Positions 50,784-64,000 of a DNA stretch of 64,000 nucleotides are shown here, in pieces. The notes beneath the pieces were generated by a model. It was not told the DNA's origin. It saw nothing but the letters and a program-made list of their open reading frames with translations, and did not search any database. Both the position numbers and the translations under genes were made by a program. Origin of the DNA: Latrodectus hesperus (taxonomy: Eukaryota > Arthropoda > Arachnida > Araneae > Theridiidae); contig CM075857.1 of assembly GCA_037975125.1 (NCBI GenBank), positions 87,311,199 to 87,375,198 on the forward strand, given 5' to 3'. Within the stretch, counting starts at the first letter, position 1. Each line of letters opens with the position of its first letter.

Positions 50784-51700
50784 CCTTTTTTTACTTATTC
50801 AACTTCTTAAAATAGCATTTAAAAATTAATGTTTAATTGTTCTATAACTTAATTAAAATCACATAAAATTTAAAATTTCTAATTACTTCTTAAAGTAATT
50901 TCATTAACACTCCTGAAATTGTCTAATATAAGGAATATATTTGTTCCTATATTTCAATAACTAAACTATTAAAATTAAAAAGTCATATTATGTTGAAACA
51001 ATAATTGAATTTTTTCTATATTTCATTAAAGTATGTTGAAAAAGTAAAACTACTACAAAATTAGTGATAAGAAATGAGAAATTGTGTTTTTATTCTTTAC
51101 TAAATTAGAGAATTTCATTAAATAATAAAACATCTGATTTCAAAAACACTTCTTATACCAATTAAATGAAAAAATAAATAATGAATATATTGTTAGTGAT
51201 CACATCAAAAAAAATTAATTTAATAAGATTTAAATTTATTTGCAATATATCATATTTTTAATAAATGTTTTATACATGTGAAGTCTTTTTACAATCTAAT
51301 AATAATGGAAAATATTATCGAAACAAACAAATATTTTTTTAAAAAAATAAAAAGAATTTTGAAGAAAAAACATGTTTAAAAAACGATAAATTTGTATCGA
51401 TCACAGCAATAATATATAAATTCAAAATGTACTTTATATAATAATAGTTATTAGATGAAATATATCTATTAGTAAATGTGCCAAATTCAAATAACTATAA
51501 ATTTAAAAAAGAAAACTTGTGTATATGTACATGAAATATACTATTGTTGAAATTTTTATGAATAAATAAAAATGCGCATTTATATAAATAATGTTACAAT
51601 TTCAGAAATGTGGAAAATAATTAAACTAATTGAACTGTAACTTAGAAGCAATATTGTGCTTAAGTCTTGTGTTGAGTTTGTTATTACATTTGCTATTTGT
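50782..51700. other. AT-rich stretch, no gene seen
   Basis: No supportable feature. Confidence 0.45.
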
Positions 51701-51718
51701 TAAATTCAAATGTTGAAA

Positions 51719-51910
51719 ATTACACGTGACACTATCACGTGTAATATTTATTTGAACTATTTCAAAAACAAATGTCATATGCGTAAGATTTTATTATACA
51801 TCATCTATTTTTTAACTCATTTCCATCAAATAAAAACAAAGAACTTGTCCACGTGTGCTTTTGAAAAATATTTCTTGGATACTTACTTCCAATCATAAGA
51901 AATTCACGTG
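51719..51910. promoter_or_regulatory. Cluster of four CACGTG E-boxes
   Basis: CACGTG occurs at 51723-51728, 51736-51741, 51850-51855 and 51905-51910, with another at 52448-52453. The first two are 7 bp apart and lie in the arms of a perfect 11-bp hairpin (ATTACACGTGA / TCACGTGTAAT, loop CACTA). Paired E-boxes 6-7 bp apart are the known arrangement for CLOCK/CYCLE-type bHLH-PAS binding. In DNA this AT-rich the hexamer should be rare. No promoter or gene is visible, so function is inferred only from motif density. Confidence 0.35.
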
Positions 51911-52645
51911 CTTCCTATTTATTTTCTAAAATCAAATAAAAATCCTCAATTTCTTATTTGAAACTGAAACAAGTAAAATACATAAATATCATCGTTGAGA
52001 ACTAAATGAAATCGTTAATTTAAATTTAGATTTCCGTTCTTGGAATCTACTGAAAACGTGTTAAGAAATAACGTTTTTCTCAATAAAAAGCTAGTACAGT
52101 TTTTGCTATAAATATACAACACACACTCATTATAGAACCGATATTTCTATGTACTTCAAGGAATAGAAGGAGGAAGGCTTCAATAAGGTCATATCAGATG
52201 ACTATTAAAATTTTTTGTTATTGTGATACCAGTCAATCAACTTCTACAAATTTGCTTCTAATATTCGCCACAAGTATTGCATGAATGAAATCCAATTTAA
52301 TAACTAAGCTTATTTAAGGATCAATAACCAGTCACGCGAATTGTGTTTGCGTTCCAAAATAAAAGATTCTGGAACAAAGTAAGAAAATATTCACTGACGT
52401 CAGATTTCCTTTTGAATGTTTTTGCGTTAAATAAACTTATTTGTTAACACGTGAACAAGTTATATGTACATTGTGAAAAGGTACTACTTTTTTAAAAAAA
52501 CATACTGCTGAGATCTTATGGCATGTATTTCAAACAGTGCATAATTTTATATGTCACGTTTTGTGCTTTTTCATACAATGAGTCAAAAGAATTTCAGCAT
52601 CTGCCGGAAATGACTTTTTTATTTATAGCAACATCAAATTGAAAC
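51911..52645. other. AT-rich stretch, no gene seen
   Basis: Slightly less AT-rich in places (52130-52200, 52320-52400). No frame or repeat recognised. Confidence 0.4.
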
Positions 52646-52706
52646 ATACGTAGTTATAGACACTAATAGTTACGTAGTTATAAATATTAATAAGTACGTA
52701 GCTATG
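52646..52706. repeat. Short repeat with TACGTAG, three units
   Basis: TACGTAGTTATA, TACGTAGTTATA and TACGTAGCTATG recur about every 27 bp. The TACGTA word is also the core of the 44-bp array near 9.6 kb, but the units are otherwise different. Confidence 0.65.
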
Positions 52707-54540
52707 AAAAGTGCTAAAAATCAAATAAAAATTATTTTGAGAAAGATGGGATTTAAATATATTAAACTATATAACTCTAAAACATGGCTCAACCAATTTT
52801 TTTGTCACAACTACAGTTCTATGTTTTCATCTACAGTTTTTAGGAAAAACTTCAAATGAACTTCTTAATCTAGTTGAATTCTTTGACGAGAAGTCACTTA
52901 GATGTTTATAAAAATTAAATCAAATATTATGAAAACTAACAAAAATGAAAAGGATTCTCCTTTTTTATTTTTGTTATTAGAAGTGATAATTGCCTCGTGA
53001 AAGAAAAAGAAATGTAACTAACTTAAAAAAAATTTACTAATTTTTTAACCAGGTGACTATGAAATATTTATAAAAATTGGCTTAAAAGTTAAATTTGTGT
53101 TTGTCTTCAGTTTTTAAAATTTTTTTGTGAAATAAAAAATGTTTACTCCAAAAATATTTACTATAATTGTATATTTGAATATATTTTCTAAAAACAGGAT
53201 TTTTTTAAATACAAAAATTATGTGAGCTTTATTTTTAATTAATAATCAAAAGCGGAACAATAGTTGTGCCAAGTTAAGACCTAAGCTAACTCTCTATCTT
53301 TCATACGCTGACCTGAATTCGTAAAATTATTGTGATTCATTCTAATTTCCTAAATTTAAGTTGGAAAATTATATAATAATCTCTAAACTCCAATGCGAAT
53401 TTCACAAATATGCACTAAATTAAAGATTCATGGTTTCCTACATCTTTGCTATTAATTTTACAAAAACTTCTTTTTTTTCTCAAATTTTTTCCAAATTTTA
53501 GGCTTGAGACAGAGATTTACTCACTTACTGTGATCACTGTTGACTTAAACTTACAGCAGATTTTTAATAAATTTTTAAGTGATATTTAAAGTATCCAAAA
53601 TTCCGCTTCAACTGTATACATTAATTAAATTTCATATAAATTTAATAAGTATTCAACATCCTTTTCCAATTTTAAAATTAAATTATTAATCCGTAAAGAA
53701 TAACCAAAATAACTTGTTGTAATTCAAAGACAATTGTCCGTTAATAAGAAAACCATAACCAAATGTCAATATTTTTAAAGTAAGAAAAGAGAAATCGTTT
53801 TGTAATTAAATAACACGTAAGTTATTTATATAATAAATTTTTTATAAAAATTAGGATGTTATTTGATTAGTGAGATGAGGAGATGAGGTTATATGGCAAT
53901 TCAAATGTATTTGTTTTAAAAAGTCAAAGCTAATAATTATAAAAATTATATTACAATTTTAAATATATTTATAAAAAGTTATGAAAAACTTTAAATAAAT
54001 ACAAAAAATGCATTATACAGAGATAAATTTATAAAAAAATATTTGAAGAATATATTGGCCAATTTATAAATATATGCATATATAGGTACTATATATGTAA
54101 ATATATGTAAACCTTTACTCATACATACAATCATATATTCATACATGCATATATTTATTTACATACATAATCAGAGCTCATCATTTCGTTGCTTTCTTTT
54201 TATTTTATAGTGAAATTAATATGTGTGTTAATTTAAATTTCTTTTCGAGCTTCTGGAGACAGCTTAATGTTTTCATATAAAAAAAAACATTTTTGAAAAT
54301 TCTTTAAATTACCACAAAATTTAAGACGATGATAAAATTTGTATTTTTGTTTCTTTTAATTCGTAACCATACATAAATGAATTATTGGTCGCTAAAAGAA
54401 AACAATAAAAAAACGTTAGTTACAATAAAAATAAATGACACCAACTTTTATCTGATTATTATTTATTATCCTTAAAAACGTGTTTGCAAAGATCCAACTT
54501 GATGAGCAAACATGCTTTTTCCTTAATTTTTTTCCCCTTC
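52707..54540. other. AT-rich stretch, no gene seen
   Basis: No supportable gene. A CATA/TACA-rich low-complexity patch lies at 54060-54170. Confidence 0.45.
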
Positions 54541-54720
54541 TACAAACTAAAAAGAATGATGCGTAACCATGGTAACGAATCCCACGATTCAACCAATAAA
54601 CGAACTCGAAAGGCGGTGACAAAGCGCCAGCGCCCTCCAGTAGGTTGATCTTCATTCTACTTTGCTAAGAGACAACTAACGAATTGCCGAACATCCGACA
54701 CACAGAGCTACAAGAATACC
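54541..54720. promoter_or_regulatory. Candidate regulatory island: RFX palindrome, CCAAT, CTCF-like site
   Basis: A GC-raised island. GTAACCATGGTAAC at 54563-54576 is a perfect palindromic RFX X-box (GTNRCC-N2-RGYAAC). ACCAAT follows at 54592-54597. On the minus strand 54629-54643 reads CTACTGGAGGGCGCT, matching 13 of 15 positions of the CTCF core consensus CCASYAGRKGGCRSY. A 79-codon minus frame (54416-54655) overlaps it but has no recognisable domain. An X/Y-box promoter or an insulator is plausible. No gene start is proven. Confidence 0.4.
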
Positions 54721-56335
54721 TTTAAAAAAACAATGAGCATCTCTTGATCTTGAGTTTTCTTGGTTTGAATGATGGACCGTTCTTGAGTTCTGGGAGTACA
54801 AACATTTTATTACTTTGTTTGGATGTTGCTATTTTTAAAAAGAAATTTTAAATTTCAAAAATAACCAAACCATATTCAGCATGTTGTATAATGTACCTTA
54901 TTATAACTGTTCACCCCTGCCTCATTACATACAAGTAAGTCCTCATTCTATATTCATAATATAAGTGATATACAAAGTTAAGCTCTTATTTTTAATGTAT
55001 TCTATTAAATTTTAAATATTTATTACCATAAACTTAAATAATTGCATTGATTAACACTAATAAATTGACACACAATAATTTAGTTTCAACTTATTTTCAG
55101 GAATGAGATAAATTTTAAAAAAATTTTCTCATTTTTTGAATAGCATCTATTTTAAATTATTTTAAATTTTATTAATATATTATTTCTATCGTAATAAAAT
55201 TTATTTAAATATTATTTCTACAATTTTTACAGCATTCATCTTTGTATTATCCTTAAGTAGGAAAATAACTAGGAATGAGGATGCTTGTATTCATAATTTG
55301 TACTTTTAAAATAATGAATTAGTCGTATTCATATAATTTTTTGCTTTATATTATATTTATATTTTTAACTTTAAACATGTTACATTAAGATAGAAATAGC
55401 TTGGTAATTTTCAAATGGTTCGAATTTTAGAATTAAATTTCAAATTTTTTTTCCTTGAATGGATTTTAATGCAATTTATTCATAAGGTCTTGTTGAAAAA
55501 TATTGCTTTTTTTTCAAGTTGATCTTTGTCTTGTTAACTAATTAATAAATAGATTTATTGATTGCATTAGATTTCCAAGTAAGTTTTAAATTTATTATTA
55601 ACAATACATTCAATATTAAAATAAACGCAAAACGTTAAATATTAGATATAAATGAGAAGAGCATTTTCTTTAATATTCATAATTCACACCTAACTATATT
55701 AATCAAAGCGTTTTCACTTATTGATAATAATATAAGGAAAACTTGATTTTTTACTGAATAAACTTCATCTTAAAACTGCATCTTTTATCTATGGATATAT
55801 TTCGTTTGAGTTTCATAAAATTTTCTTAATTAATACCTGTATAAATCAGATTATTATTTAAGAAATTTAATATTTAGATAAATCGAACACTAACATTAAA
55901 ACTTGCACGAACAAAATATCTTAGATTTATTGAAACTTTCATTTACTGTCCATAAATTAAAAATACGTACTTATTTACACAATATTTTCATAATTTAATT
56001 GAATGTGGTTGACTGATATATAATAATTTATCTAAATTTTTTAGCAGCCATAAATAATTTAATTTTCATTTCACATTTTATAACACATCTTCTCCCAACA
56101 AAATACGATTAGTAAATTTTATAATTAGGATAAAAATGTTTAAAAGTAGTTGAATATTATTATCAACTATACCTGTATTAAAAAAGGTACAAATTAAGTG
56201 TAAACTTTATTACAACGAGAAGAAAAAACTCTGTCACCTTGTACTTATACCAGAAAAACAATGCTAAAAATTTTATAAAAAATAAATCTATATTTTATTT
56301 TTAATGAAAGTAGTGAGCACTTTTTGGTACATATT

Positions 56336-56338
<3 letters not shown>
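54721..56338. other. AT-rich stretch, no gene seen
   Basis: About 1.6 kb of AT-rich DNA without repeats, frames or islands of note. Confidence 0.45.

Positions 56339-56372
<34 letters not shown>
56339..56372. repeat. (TA)n microsatellite
   Basis: About 17 TA units running into a foldback. Confidence 0.9.
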
Positions 56373-56377
<5 letters not shown>

Positions 56378-56469
56378 TAGTATATTTTATATAAAATTAA
56401 TAATCTTATTATTCTCCACCTAATATTCTAATATTTGATTATTAATTTTATAAAATATACTATTAATTA
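56371..56469. repeat. Foldback, arms about 33 bp
   Basis: The left arm 56371-56405 (TAATTAATAGTATATTTTAT ...) pairs with the right arm 56437-56469 apart from a 2-nt bulge, around a unique loop of about 31 nt. Its left end coincides with the end of a (TA)n tract, as for a TA-targeting miniature element, but there is no second copy to confirm. Confidence 0.8.
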
Positions 56470-56610
56470 AATTTTAGTTATTCTATTTTAGCTGCTTTTG
56501 CGCTGAATGTTTTGCTAAACATAAATGTTTTTATCTATGCTTGTACTTTTCAATTCCATATCAATTCTTGTATTTTTCAATTTTCGCTTAAGATACTTTT
56601 CTAATCTTGC

Positions 56611-56867
<257 letters not shown>

Positions 56868-56939
56868 AAATTTTTATTTCCATTAGATATTTTTGTAGTC
56901 AGTGTATTAGTATATGAAATCGTTCAGTAATGTTATTTG

Positions 56940-57310
56940 GTGTAGAATATTTGGACCGATTTTGCTTGTTTTCAGAAAGTGAACTAAGTATATTCTGATG
57001 GGAAAACACGACTAGCTATTGTACCTTTTCTTCCTAAAAGCAAACTATCCCCCTTCCCCCGCTAAATGCACTGTTGAGAGGGTTTTGTGAGACCGGGCGA
57101 CTACTTCAAACACGAACTAAGTGCCCTCTTCTTTACACGCCCATTCGTTGCTCTTTTGTAAAGGTCATCAGAGGAACAGCATCTGGGATTTGAGCGAAAT
57201 TCATGGATAGAAAGGGTATTGGAATGAAAGGAGGAAAACACACGTGAAAGGCTAAAAACTCAAATATTAGTTCTATAATAGAAAAACGGTTGTCAGGAGA
57301 TTTGAACTAA
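56940..57310. other. GC-raised unique island 11
   Basis: Unique segment with C-rich words (CCCCCTTCCCCCGC near 57050), an AAAGGTCA nuclear-receptor-type half-site near 57161 and a CACGTG E-box at 57241-57246. No frame or RNA family recognised. Candidate conserved non-coding element. Confidence 0.25.
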
Positions 57311-57590
57311 ACTCCGTTTTTTGGCATATATTTCTCATATATATATTTTAGATAAAGTTGTTTAATTTTCGTAGATAAAGTTAACTATAAGTATATTATT
57401 TTAATGAGAAAGAATTTAAGCTATGAATTTATATTTATTTATTTTTGTTTTCGAATGGTTAGTTTCCTAATTGTTAATGTAAATTTATCATTTACATAAA
57501 ATATTATAAAAAAAATTTACTGAGTTTTATAAAGAATTTTCGGCCCAAAACAATTAAGAAATTCAAATTGTATGAAAATATACAATGCAT
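57311..57590. other. AT-rich spacer
   Basis: No gene seen. Confidence 0.4.
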
Positions 57591-57833
57591 ATACTTTATG
57601 AGTATCATTTTATACCTTCCACAAATCTTAAAACTCTTTAAAAAATTAATAATATGTGGTTTCTAGCATAAAAATAGTTAATACAGCATAAAAAAATGTA
57701 CTTCAAAATATTTACTTCATAAGTATCGTTTTATAACTTTCACAAATCTTAAAACTCTCTAACAAATAAATACTATGGGATTTTTAGTAGAAAAAAATTT
57801 AATACAGGATAAAAAAAATGTACAGTAAAATAC
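57591..57833. repeat. 121-bp direct duplication, two units
   Basis: Units from about 57592 and 57713 share CACAAATCTTAAAACTCT and TTAATACAG.ATAAAAAAA, with about one difference in six. An old duplication. Confidence 0.85.
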
Positions 57834-58208
57834 AATGATAAAAAAAAATTATACTCATCTACGAAATCGTTAGAAATAAATATATCATGAAATACTTTAT
57901 AAAAATAACTGCTTGTAACATTTTATAGGAAAAGTATATTCCCTTATATCATGCAAATTTGTTAACCTTTTCACTTCAGCGATATATATCGTCTAAGTAT
58001 ATAAGATAACATTATTCTTCAAAACACAACTTTATTTTATTATAGATTTCATTTCATATTTTTTACCTTAGTGTGGAAAAACAGATATATAGCAAATAGT
58101 TCAGAATAAAGAATAATGATGAATATTCAGAGTACAATATTTTTATATTCTATAAAAGAATATAAAAAATATATTTATCTTACAGTTTCTTTAATAGTTA
58201 AATTAAAC
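57834..58208. other. AT-rich spacer
   Basis: No gene seen. Confidence 0.4.
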
Positions 58209-59477
<1,269 letters not shown>

Positions 59478-59560
59478 CGGAAAGGTTCGATGGTTAGAGC
59501 GCTATACCATGATGCGGTGCTCCCCGCACCATACCCCGGTGAAATATTTAACGCCTTTGC
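59478..59560 (+). mobile_element. Possible tRNA-like head of a truncated SINE
   Basis: GGTTCGATGGTTAGAGCGCT has the look of a tRNA D-arm/A box, followed by the GC-rich hairpin-forming GGTGCTCCCCGCACC and ACCCCGGTGAAA. No proper B box, body or tail is present. If real, it is a fragment. Confidence 0.3.
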
Positions 59561-60799
59561 GGTACTAGTAATACTAATACTAGTAAACAGAAATAATACT
59601 TTCTGTTTTAATTCATTTTTTTTTCAAAAAATAATATTGAATTTGCTAAATAATAGAAATCTCAAGTACATGAAACTTGTAATGTTCTTAAAAAAAAAGC
59701 TAATATTTAGTGTGTATTTCGAAAGTTGCATAGAAATTTAATTTAAGTGAGCGAAAATCATGAAAAGTAAATATTAAGTAAATTAGAGCTAAAATCTTAG
59801 AAGGTGCTAATATGATGATGTAAAATTATTTATAGTATTTGTTCAAATAAAATTTCTTGTGTTCAAGAAATTTATGAAGATAAAAGGACATTTGAATGAT
59901 GAACAAAAGATGTTTGAATTTAGGAGTACATATATTTGTAATACCAAAGAAATTTTGAAAAATCATATTATCTGTTCTAAAAATATTTCACTTTCAAAGT
60001 AATTGAAGAAATAGTTTTTCTTGTTTTTAATTCTTAAGTTAAAAATTTTCTCCTTTACATATAATTTTTGTTAAAACGTATTATATTTATCATTCATTTT
60101 AATTGGTTTGACTTAAAATATTTTCATAATAGATAATAAACACTGAACTTTAAGTAAATAATTATCTATAGAATAACTGATATGTTCTTAAGAAATTATT
60201 ACTTTTAGAAGAAGCTAGATTGGTATTTACTACGCATCAAATTTGTAATTATTTTTATTAATTCATTCAGTTTTATATGATAATATATCAAACATTTCAT
60301 GATATTTTCTGCTAATAAGTTTGTTTTATAAAGCGATGAATTGAAATATACATATTCCACATTAAAAATTTTATAACTTTATTATTAACATCAAAAGCAA
60401 ATTAATTCTGAAAAATCTGAAGTTCAATTTGGTATTAAGTAATATATAAATTTCTTGAATTTAAATAATAAAAAAAAATAATTTTACAAAATTTTGCATG
60501 CTTAAAGAAAAACATTTTCTTTTGTTGTATTAAGCTGTTAAATTTTTATTTTATATAAACTTTCATAAATTAATGTGTTATTTGAACTTAAAATATTTTT
60601 GCATCCTTCTTTATATACTTATTATTATTTTTGGGTTGGGAACTTGAAAAATTTAACTAACAATTTGCAACACTCATAATACTACTAAGTTTATTTATTT
60701 CCTTTAATCAGTTTAAGTATTTCTGTTAAATAAAAAATTAAATTGTCTAGAACACTTTTTTAAAAATAATTTTTTAACTGTGATGGCTTTTAATTTCTG
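59561..60799. other. AT-rich stretch, no gene seen
   Basis: No supportable gene. The 83-codon plus frame starting at 59490 has no motif. Confidence 0.45.

Positions 60800-60829
<30 letters not shown>
60800..60829. repeat. Poly-A tract
   Basis: About 30 consecutive A. The sequence upstream shows no retroelement features, so it is not called a retroposon tail. Confidence 0.9.
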
Positions 60830-60830
<1 letters not shown>

Positions 60831-63800
60831 AGAATTTTATGCATTGACTTGAAAGAAATTATTTTCAAAAATTTCTTATGCGAAAATATTCCATGTATCT
60901 TCTGATGTATTTTCTTTTTAATTTTCTCATATAAATATTCTGAGTTTTCTTATGATTATAATTCATAAAATGCATTGTAATAGTGATTTAAGGAAATATA
61001 TTTGCAGTAAGAATGAAATGCATTGTTAATTTTAAGTGTCACATATATTTCAAAATATTTTTGTCATAAAATTTACTGGTGCGTATAAATTCTTACAGAA
61101 AATTAATTAAATTATTAAGCATAATACAAAAAAGAGCAACATAGTTTAGAAAGTTAGTTTAAGATATGCAATTCCATGTACGATAAAAAGTATACAATTA
61201 TATATGCAAAATGTTTTTTAATAACTAGAGTTTTTTATGTTAAAAATATCTTATTATATGTGCACAAAAGAGATATAGCTTTAAAAAAGAACTACTTGTG
61301 CACAATCATTTTTCTTATTTAATCCAATTTTTCTTGAATAAAATTTGGCTGCGAATATACTATTTCAAATGTCCTATTTCCAAAATAATCACATCATATT
61401 TAACAATATACCATTTACACATTTATTTAAAATTTTTGTAAATGGAAAGAGATTTCTGCATAAATTTGAGATAAAAGTAAGATATCATATTTTTTTTGTA
61501 TAAAAGATTATAAAAGACTAATTCATCTAACAATAGCAAAAAAGTGTTAATACTGTAAATTCAAAATTAAAAGTAGTCATGAAAATTATCTTAGTGTTTT
61601 AAATTAATTATTTTATCCTCAGCAAATAAATTCGAGCAACTGAAATATTAACTCTCATGCAATTTTAATGTCGTAATCAATGTTTTCAACTTTATAGTAC
61701 ACCTAATATTTCTATTTGTTTTAATGTTATCAAAGAAAAATTCAGATTTTGTTCTTTGGAAAACAAAATATGTTTATTTATTTGAAATAAGAAAAGTATA
61801 AAGACATTAATTTCATTTTTAATTGTATTTGTTCTTTTATTTGATTTCTAAAATATCTAGATTAATTAATTGCAAAATCATATTGTTTAGAAAATCGCTT
61901 AAAAATATATTAATTTCTCACAATGTTTCTTGCCATAATACTTTAGATTAAATTACACTTTTAAATAAGCAATTTAAACTAAATCAAATCTAATGTATTG
62001 AGGAAAACTCTCTGTTTACATGTGACTTGAATTTTTTTAATTAAATTTTTTTTATTTATAAAGATTATTTATTTATAATTTTTAGGTATTTTTTTTAATT
62101 TTTTAGCAGATGACTCATTACACTACTTAGTCAAATGAATAATATGCTCACATTACTAAATTTAATTTTAAATATTGCCTGTTATTTTAATTGATCATTC
62201 ATATTTTTATTTAAATAAACTTCATACTTAAAAACATTATTTGTATTTAGTTGCATTGAACAAAACTAATATTTTAAAACCGAAACTAAGTTCAGAAAGT
62301 TTTAAAGAATTATTTTGTAATAAGGTATGCAATTTAATATTTTGTTTTAAAGATAGTGAATGCATGGTATAATATTAAACTATCATTTAAATATATTATA
62401 GGTATTTGTGGTATCAAATTTACAATTTTATCTTTTTGAATTGTGTATTACAAATAGTTATAGGTCAGTATTCCTTCCTTAATTTTACCTTAAATCATAT
62501 ATAGTCAATACTTTTCAAACTAACTATTAAATAGCGATATGAATACAAAAACTATTAAATATGTAAATTAAATAAATTAATATTTTATTTTGACATACAA
62601 AAAATCAGAAAACTAATTATAAAATACATATAAAACCAATATAAGTTCTTCACATAAAATCGTATGTTTGTAACTATCTGTATATAATAACACATAGTTA
62701 TCTACTTAATGCACATAACTATCTACATACTATGAATAACTATTTAATTTTATATCAATATTTTCTATTTTATGATCATAATTTTGTTTAACAGTTTGAA
62801 AAAAACTAGAATTGATTGAAGTGTTATAAACGTAGATCAAATAAAATTGTCCCCTCATTAATAAGATAAATTTGTATTTACTGAAATATTTTGAATACCT
62901 CTTAATTGTCATAATTTCTTATAAGTACAGCACTTCAAAAAATAAGAAATTTACAAAATAATCCAAAATTTCGATTTCAGTGAAACATTGAATTGCCGGA
63001 AGTCAAACTTTCTGTGATAAAAATGGCTTAGATGGAATATGATAGAGATGTTAACTTAGTATATTTTCTATACTGAAAAGTATCATCCTTCTTCCAAGCA
63101 ACCAATTTCTAATTATAATAGTTTCGATTAAAACTGTTTTTGAAAATTGTGCGTTTGAGGTCAAAAAAATATATTTCTTAAGAAATTCGGTAAAACATCT
63201 AATTTTATCGTATGATATCATATGAAGTTGAATACTCTTTGCATCAGTTGTTGATTTTCAAATTAAAGAAAATTCTTGCTAATCAAATAAATTTGTTTAA
63301 TATTTAATATAATAAATTTATCATATAAAATAATTTTTATAATAAATTTGCTTAATATTTTTCTGTTGTTAAGAATGAGCAAATAATCTTAATAAAAATA
63401 AGCAAGCGATATAGTCTACAATAAAACATACAGAGCCTTACTTTATCACTTTACAATCAAAATCAACAAAATTTTACAATTAACAACATAACAAATTATA
63501 ACAATATTAATGCAAAGCATAATAGAATGTTCATATATTATAACACTTACAAATAATACAATTTAAATACAAAGTTTACTTGTAATAAAATTTAGATTTA
63601 TTTCTTTATTAACAACGTTAATAAAATAACTAGTCTAAATTTTACTATTCATAAACAGTTTATGTCAAAATACTTACGTAATTTACTCAATAAGGAAAGT
63701 CAGTTTAGTCCCATACAGGTATGGCTATAATAAATACTATAAGTGAAACATTAACAATCATTTTAAAATTATACTTTATAAAAATTACGAAACTTATTTC

Positions 63801-64000
63801 TATAAAATCCATAATTGATCATAATTAAAAATAAATTCTGTAATTGATGTTACATTTAAAAATTTTATATTATTATTTTTTATTAGGATTTATATCATTG
63901 TGTTATATTTAGCATTCCTTTTTAGCTATATTTTTTATTTCCTTAATCTCATCAATTTAGAATCTTATATTTTCACTGTTAAAAAACTTAACATTAAATT
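60830..64000. other. Long AT-rich desert
   Basis: More than 3 kb of AT-rich DNA with no gene, island or array. The words ATAACTATCTAC and ATAGTTATCTAC recur loosely at 62670-62740. The single 60-codon minus frame is chance. Confidence 0.45.

Noticed and set aside
54416..54655. 79-codon minus-strand frame covering the RFX/CTCF-like island
   Set aside because: No recognisable motif. The first part is an artefact of the GC island and the rest is AT-rich noise.
60800..60829. 30-base poly-A run as a retroposon tail
   Set aside because: No upstream retroelement body and no flanking duplication.

Overview
This window reads as a stretch of a large, very AT-rich animal genome (roughly three quarters A+T by eye). 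It is either an intergenic desert or the inside of a very long intron. No host protein-coding gene could be supported. Nearly all open frames are short and are explained by dinucleotide repeats, tandem arrays, SINEs or chance. The mix of Tc1/mariner-class relics (Tc1-like, mariner, Tigger/pogo), a hAT relic, several tRNA-headed SINEs (most ending in CAA repeats), and long (TA)n tracts fits an arthropod. An arachnid such as a spider is my best guess, but that rests on general knowledge and not on a diagnostic gene.

Layout. 1-1 kb: decayed Tc1-like transposase. 2.6-3.3 kb: a GC-raised unique segment. 5.0-5.8 kb: four 205-bp tandem units running into a second GC-raised segment. 6.6-7.3 kb: five 142-bp units with 5S-rRNA-like boxes. 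7.5-7.8 kb: a complete SINE flanked by a 13-bp target duplication. 9.5-11.3 kb: 44-bp and 156-bp repeats. 12.7-14.3 kb: a (TA)n tract and three SINEs, two of one family in opposite orientation. 15.2-16.7 kb: two back-to-back satellite arrays (155 bp x 7, then 90 bp x 4-5). 17.3-18.0, 19.8-20.1 and 21.3-21.6 kb: GC-raised unique segments. 23.8-24.0 kb: an RFX X-box plus inverted CCAAT. 24.9-26.5 kb: hAT relic on the minus strand. 27.3-28.1 kb: another GC-raised segment. 28-42 kb: mostly featureless AT-rich DNA with one SINE, one (TA)n tract, two GC-raised islands and a 146-bp x 3 array. 43.1-43.9 kb: a snap-back mariner whose two ends are inverted copies of the same 3' end. 46-48.6 kb: foldbacks, a 23-bp repeat and a SINE. 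49.2-50.8 kb: an internally deleted Tigger element sitting inside (TA)n. 51.7-51.9 kb: four CACGTG E-boxes in under 190 bp. 54.5-54.7 kb: a perfect RFX palindrome with CCAAT and a CTCF-like site. 56-58.4 kb: very long (TA)n tracts. 58.4-64 kb: essentially empty AT-rich DNA.

How it fits together. The window is repeat history with scattered unique islands. These islands, with raised GC and in places recognisable transcription-factor motifs, are the best candidates for host regulatory function. Several long, perfect or near-perfect hairpins stand out because most lack the signature of a known transposon. I found no convincing new multi-gene system. The strongest second-look items are the snap-back mariner, the PCNA-box Tigger remnant with twin perfect hairpins, the 5S-like array, the E-box cluster and the RFX/CTCF-like island.
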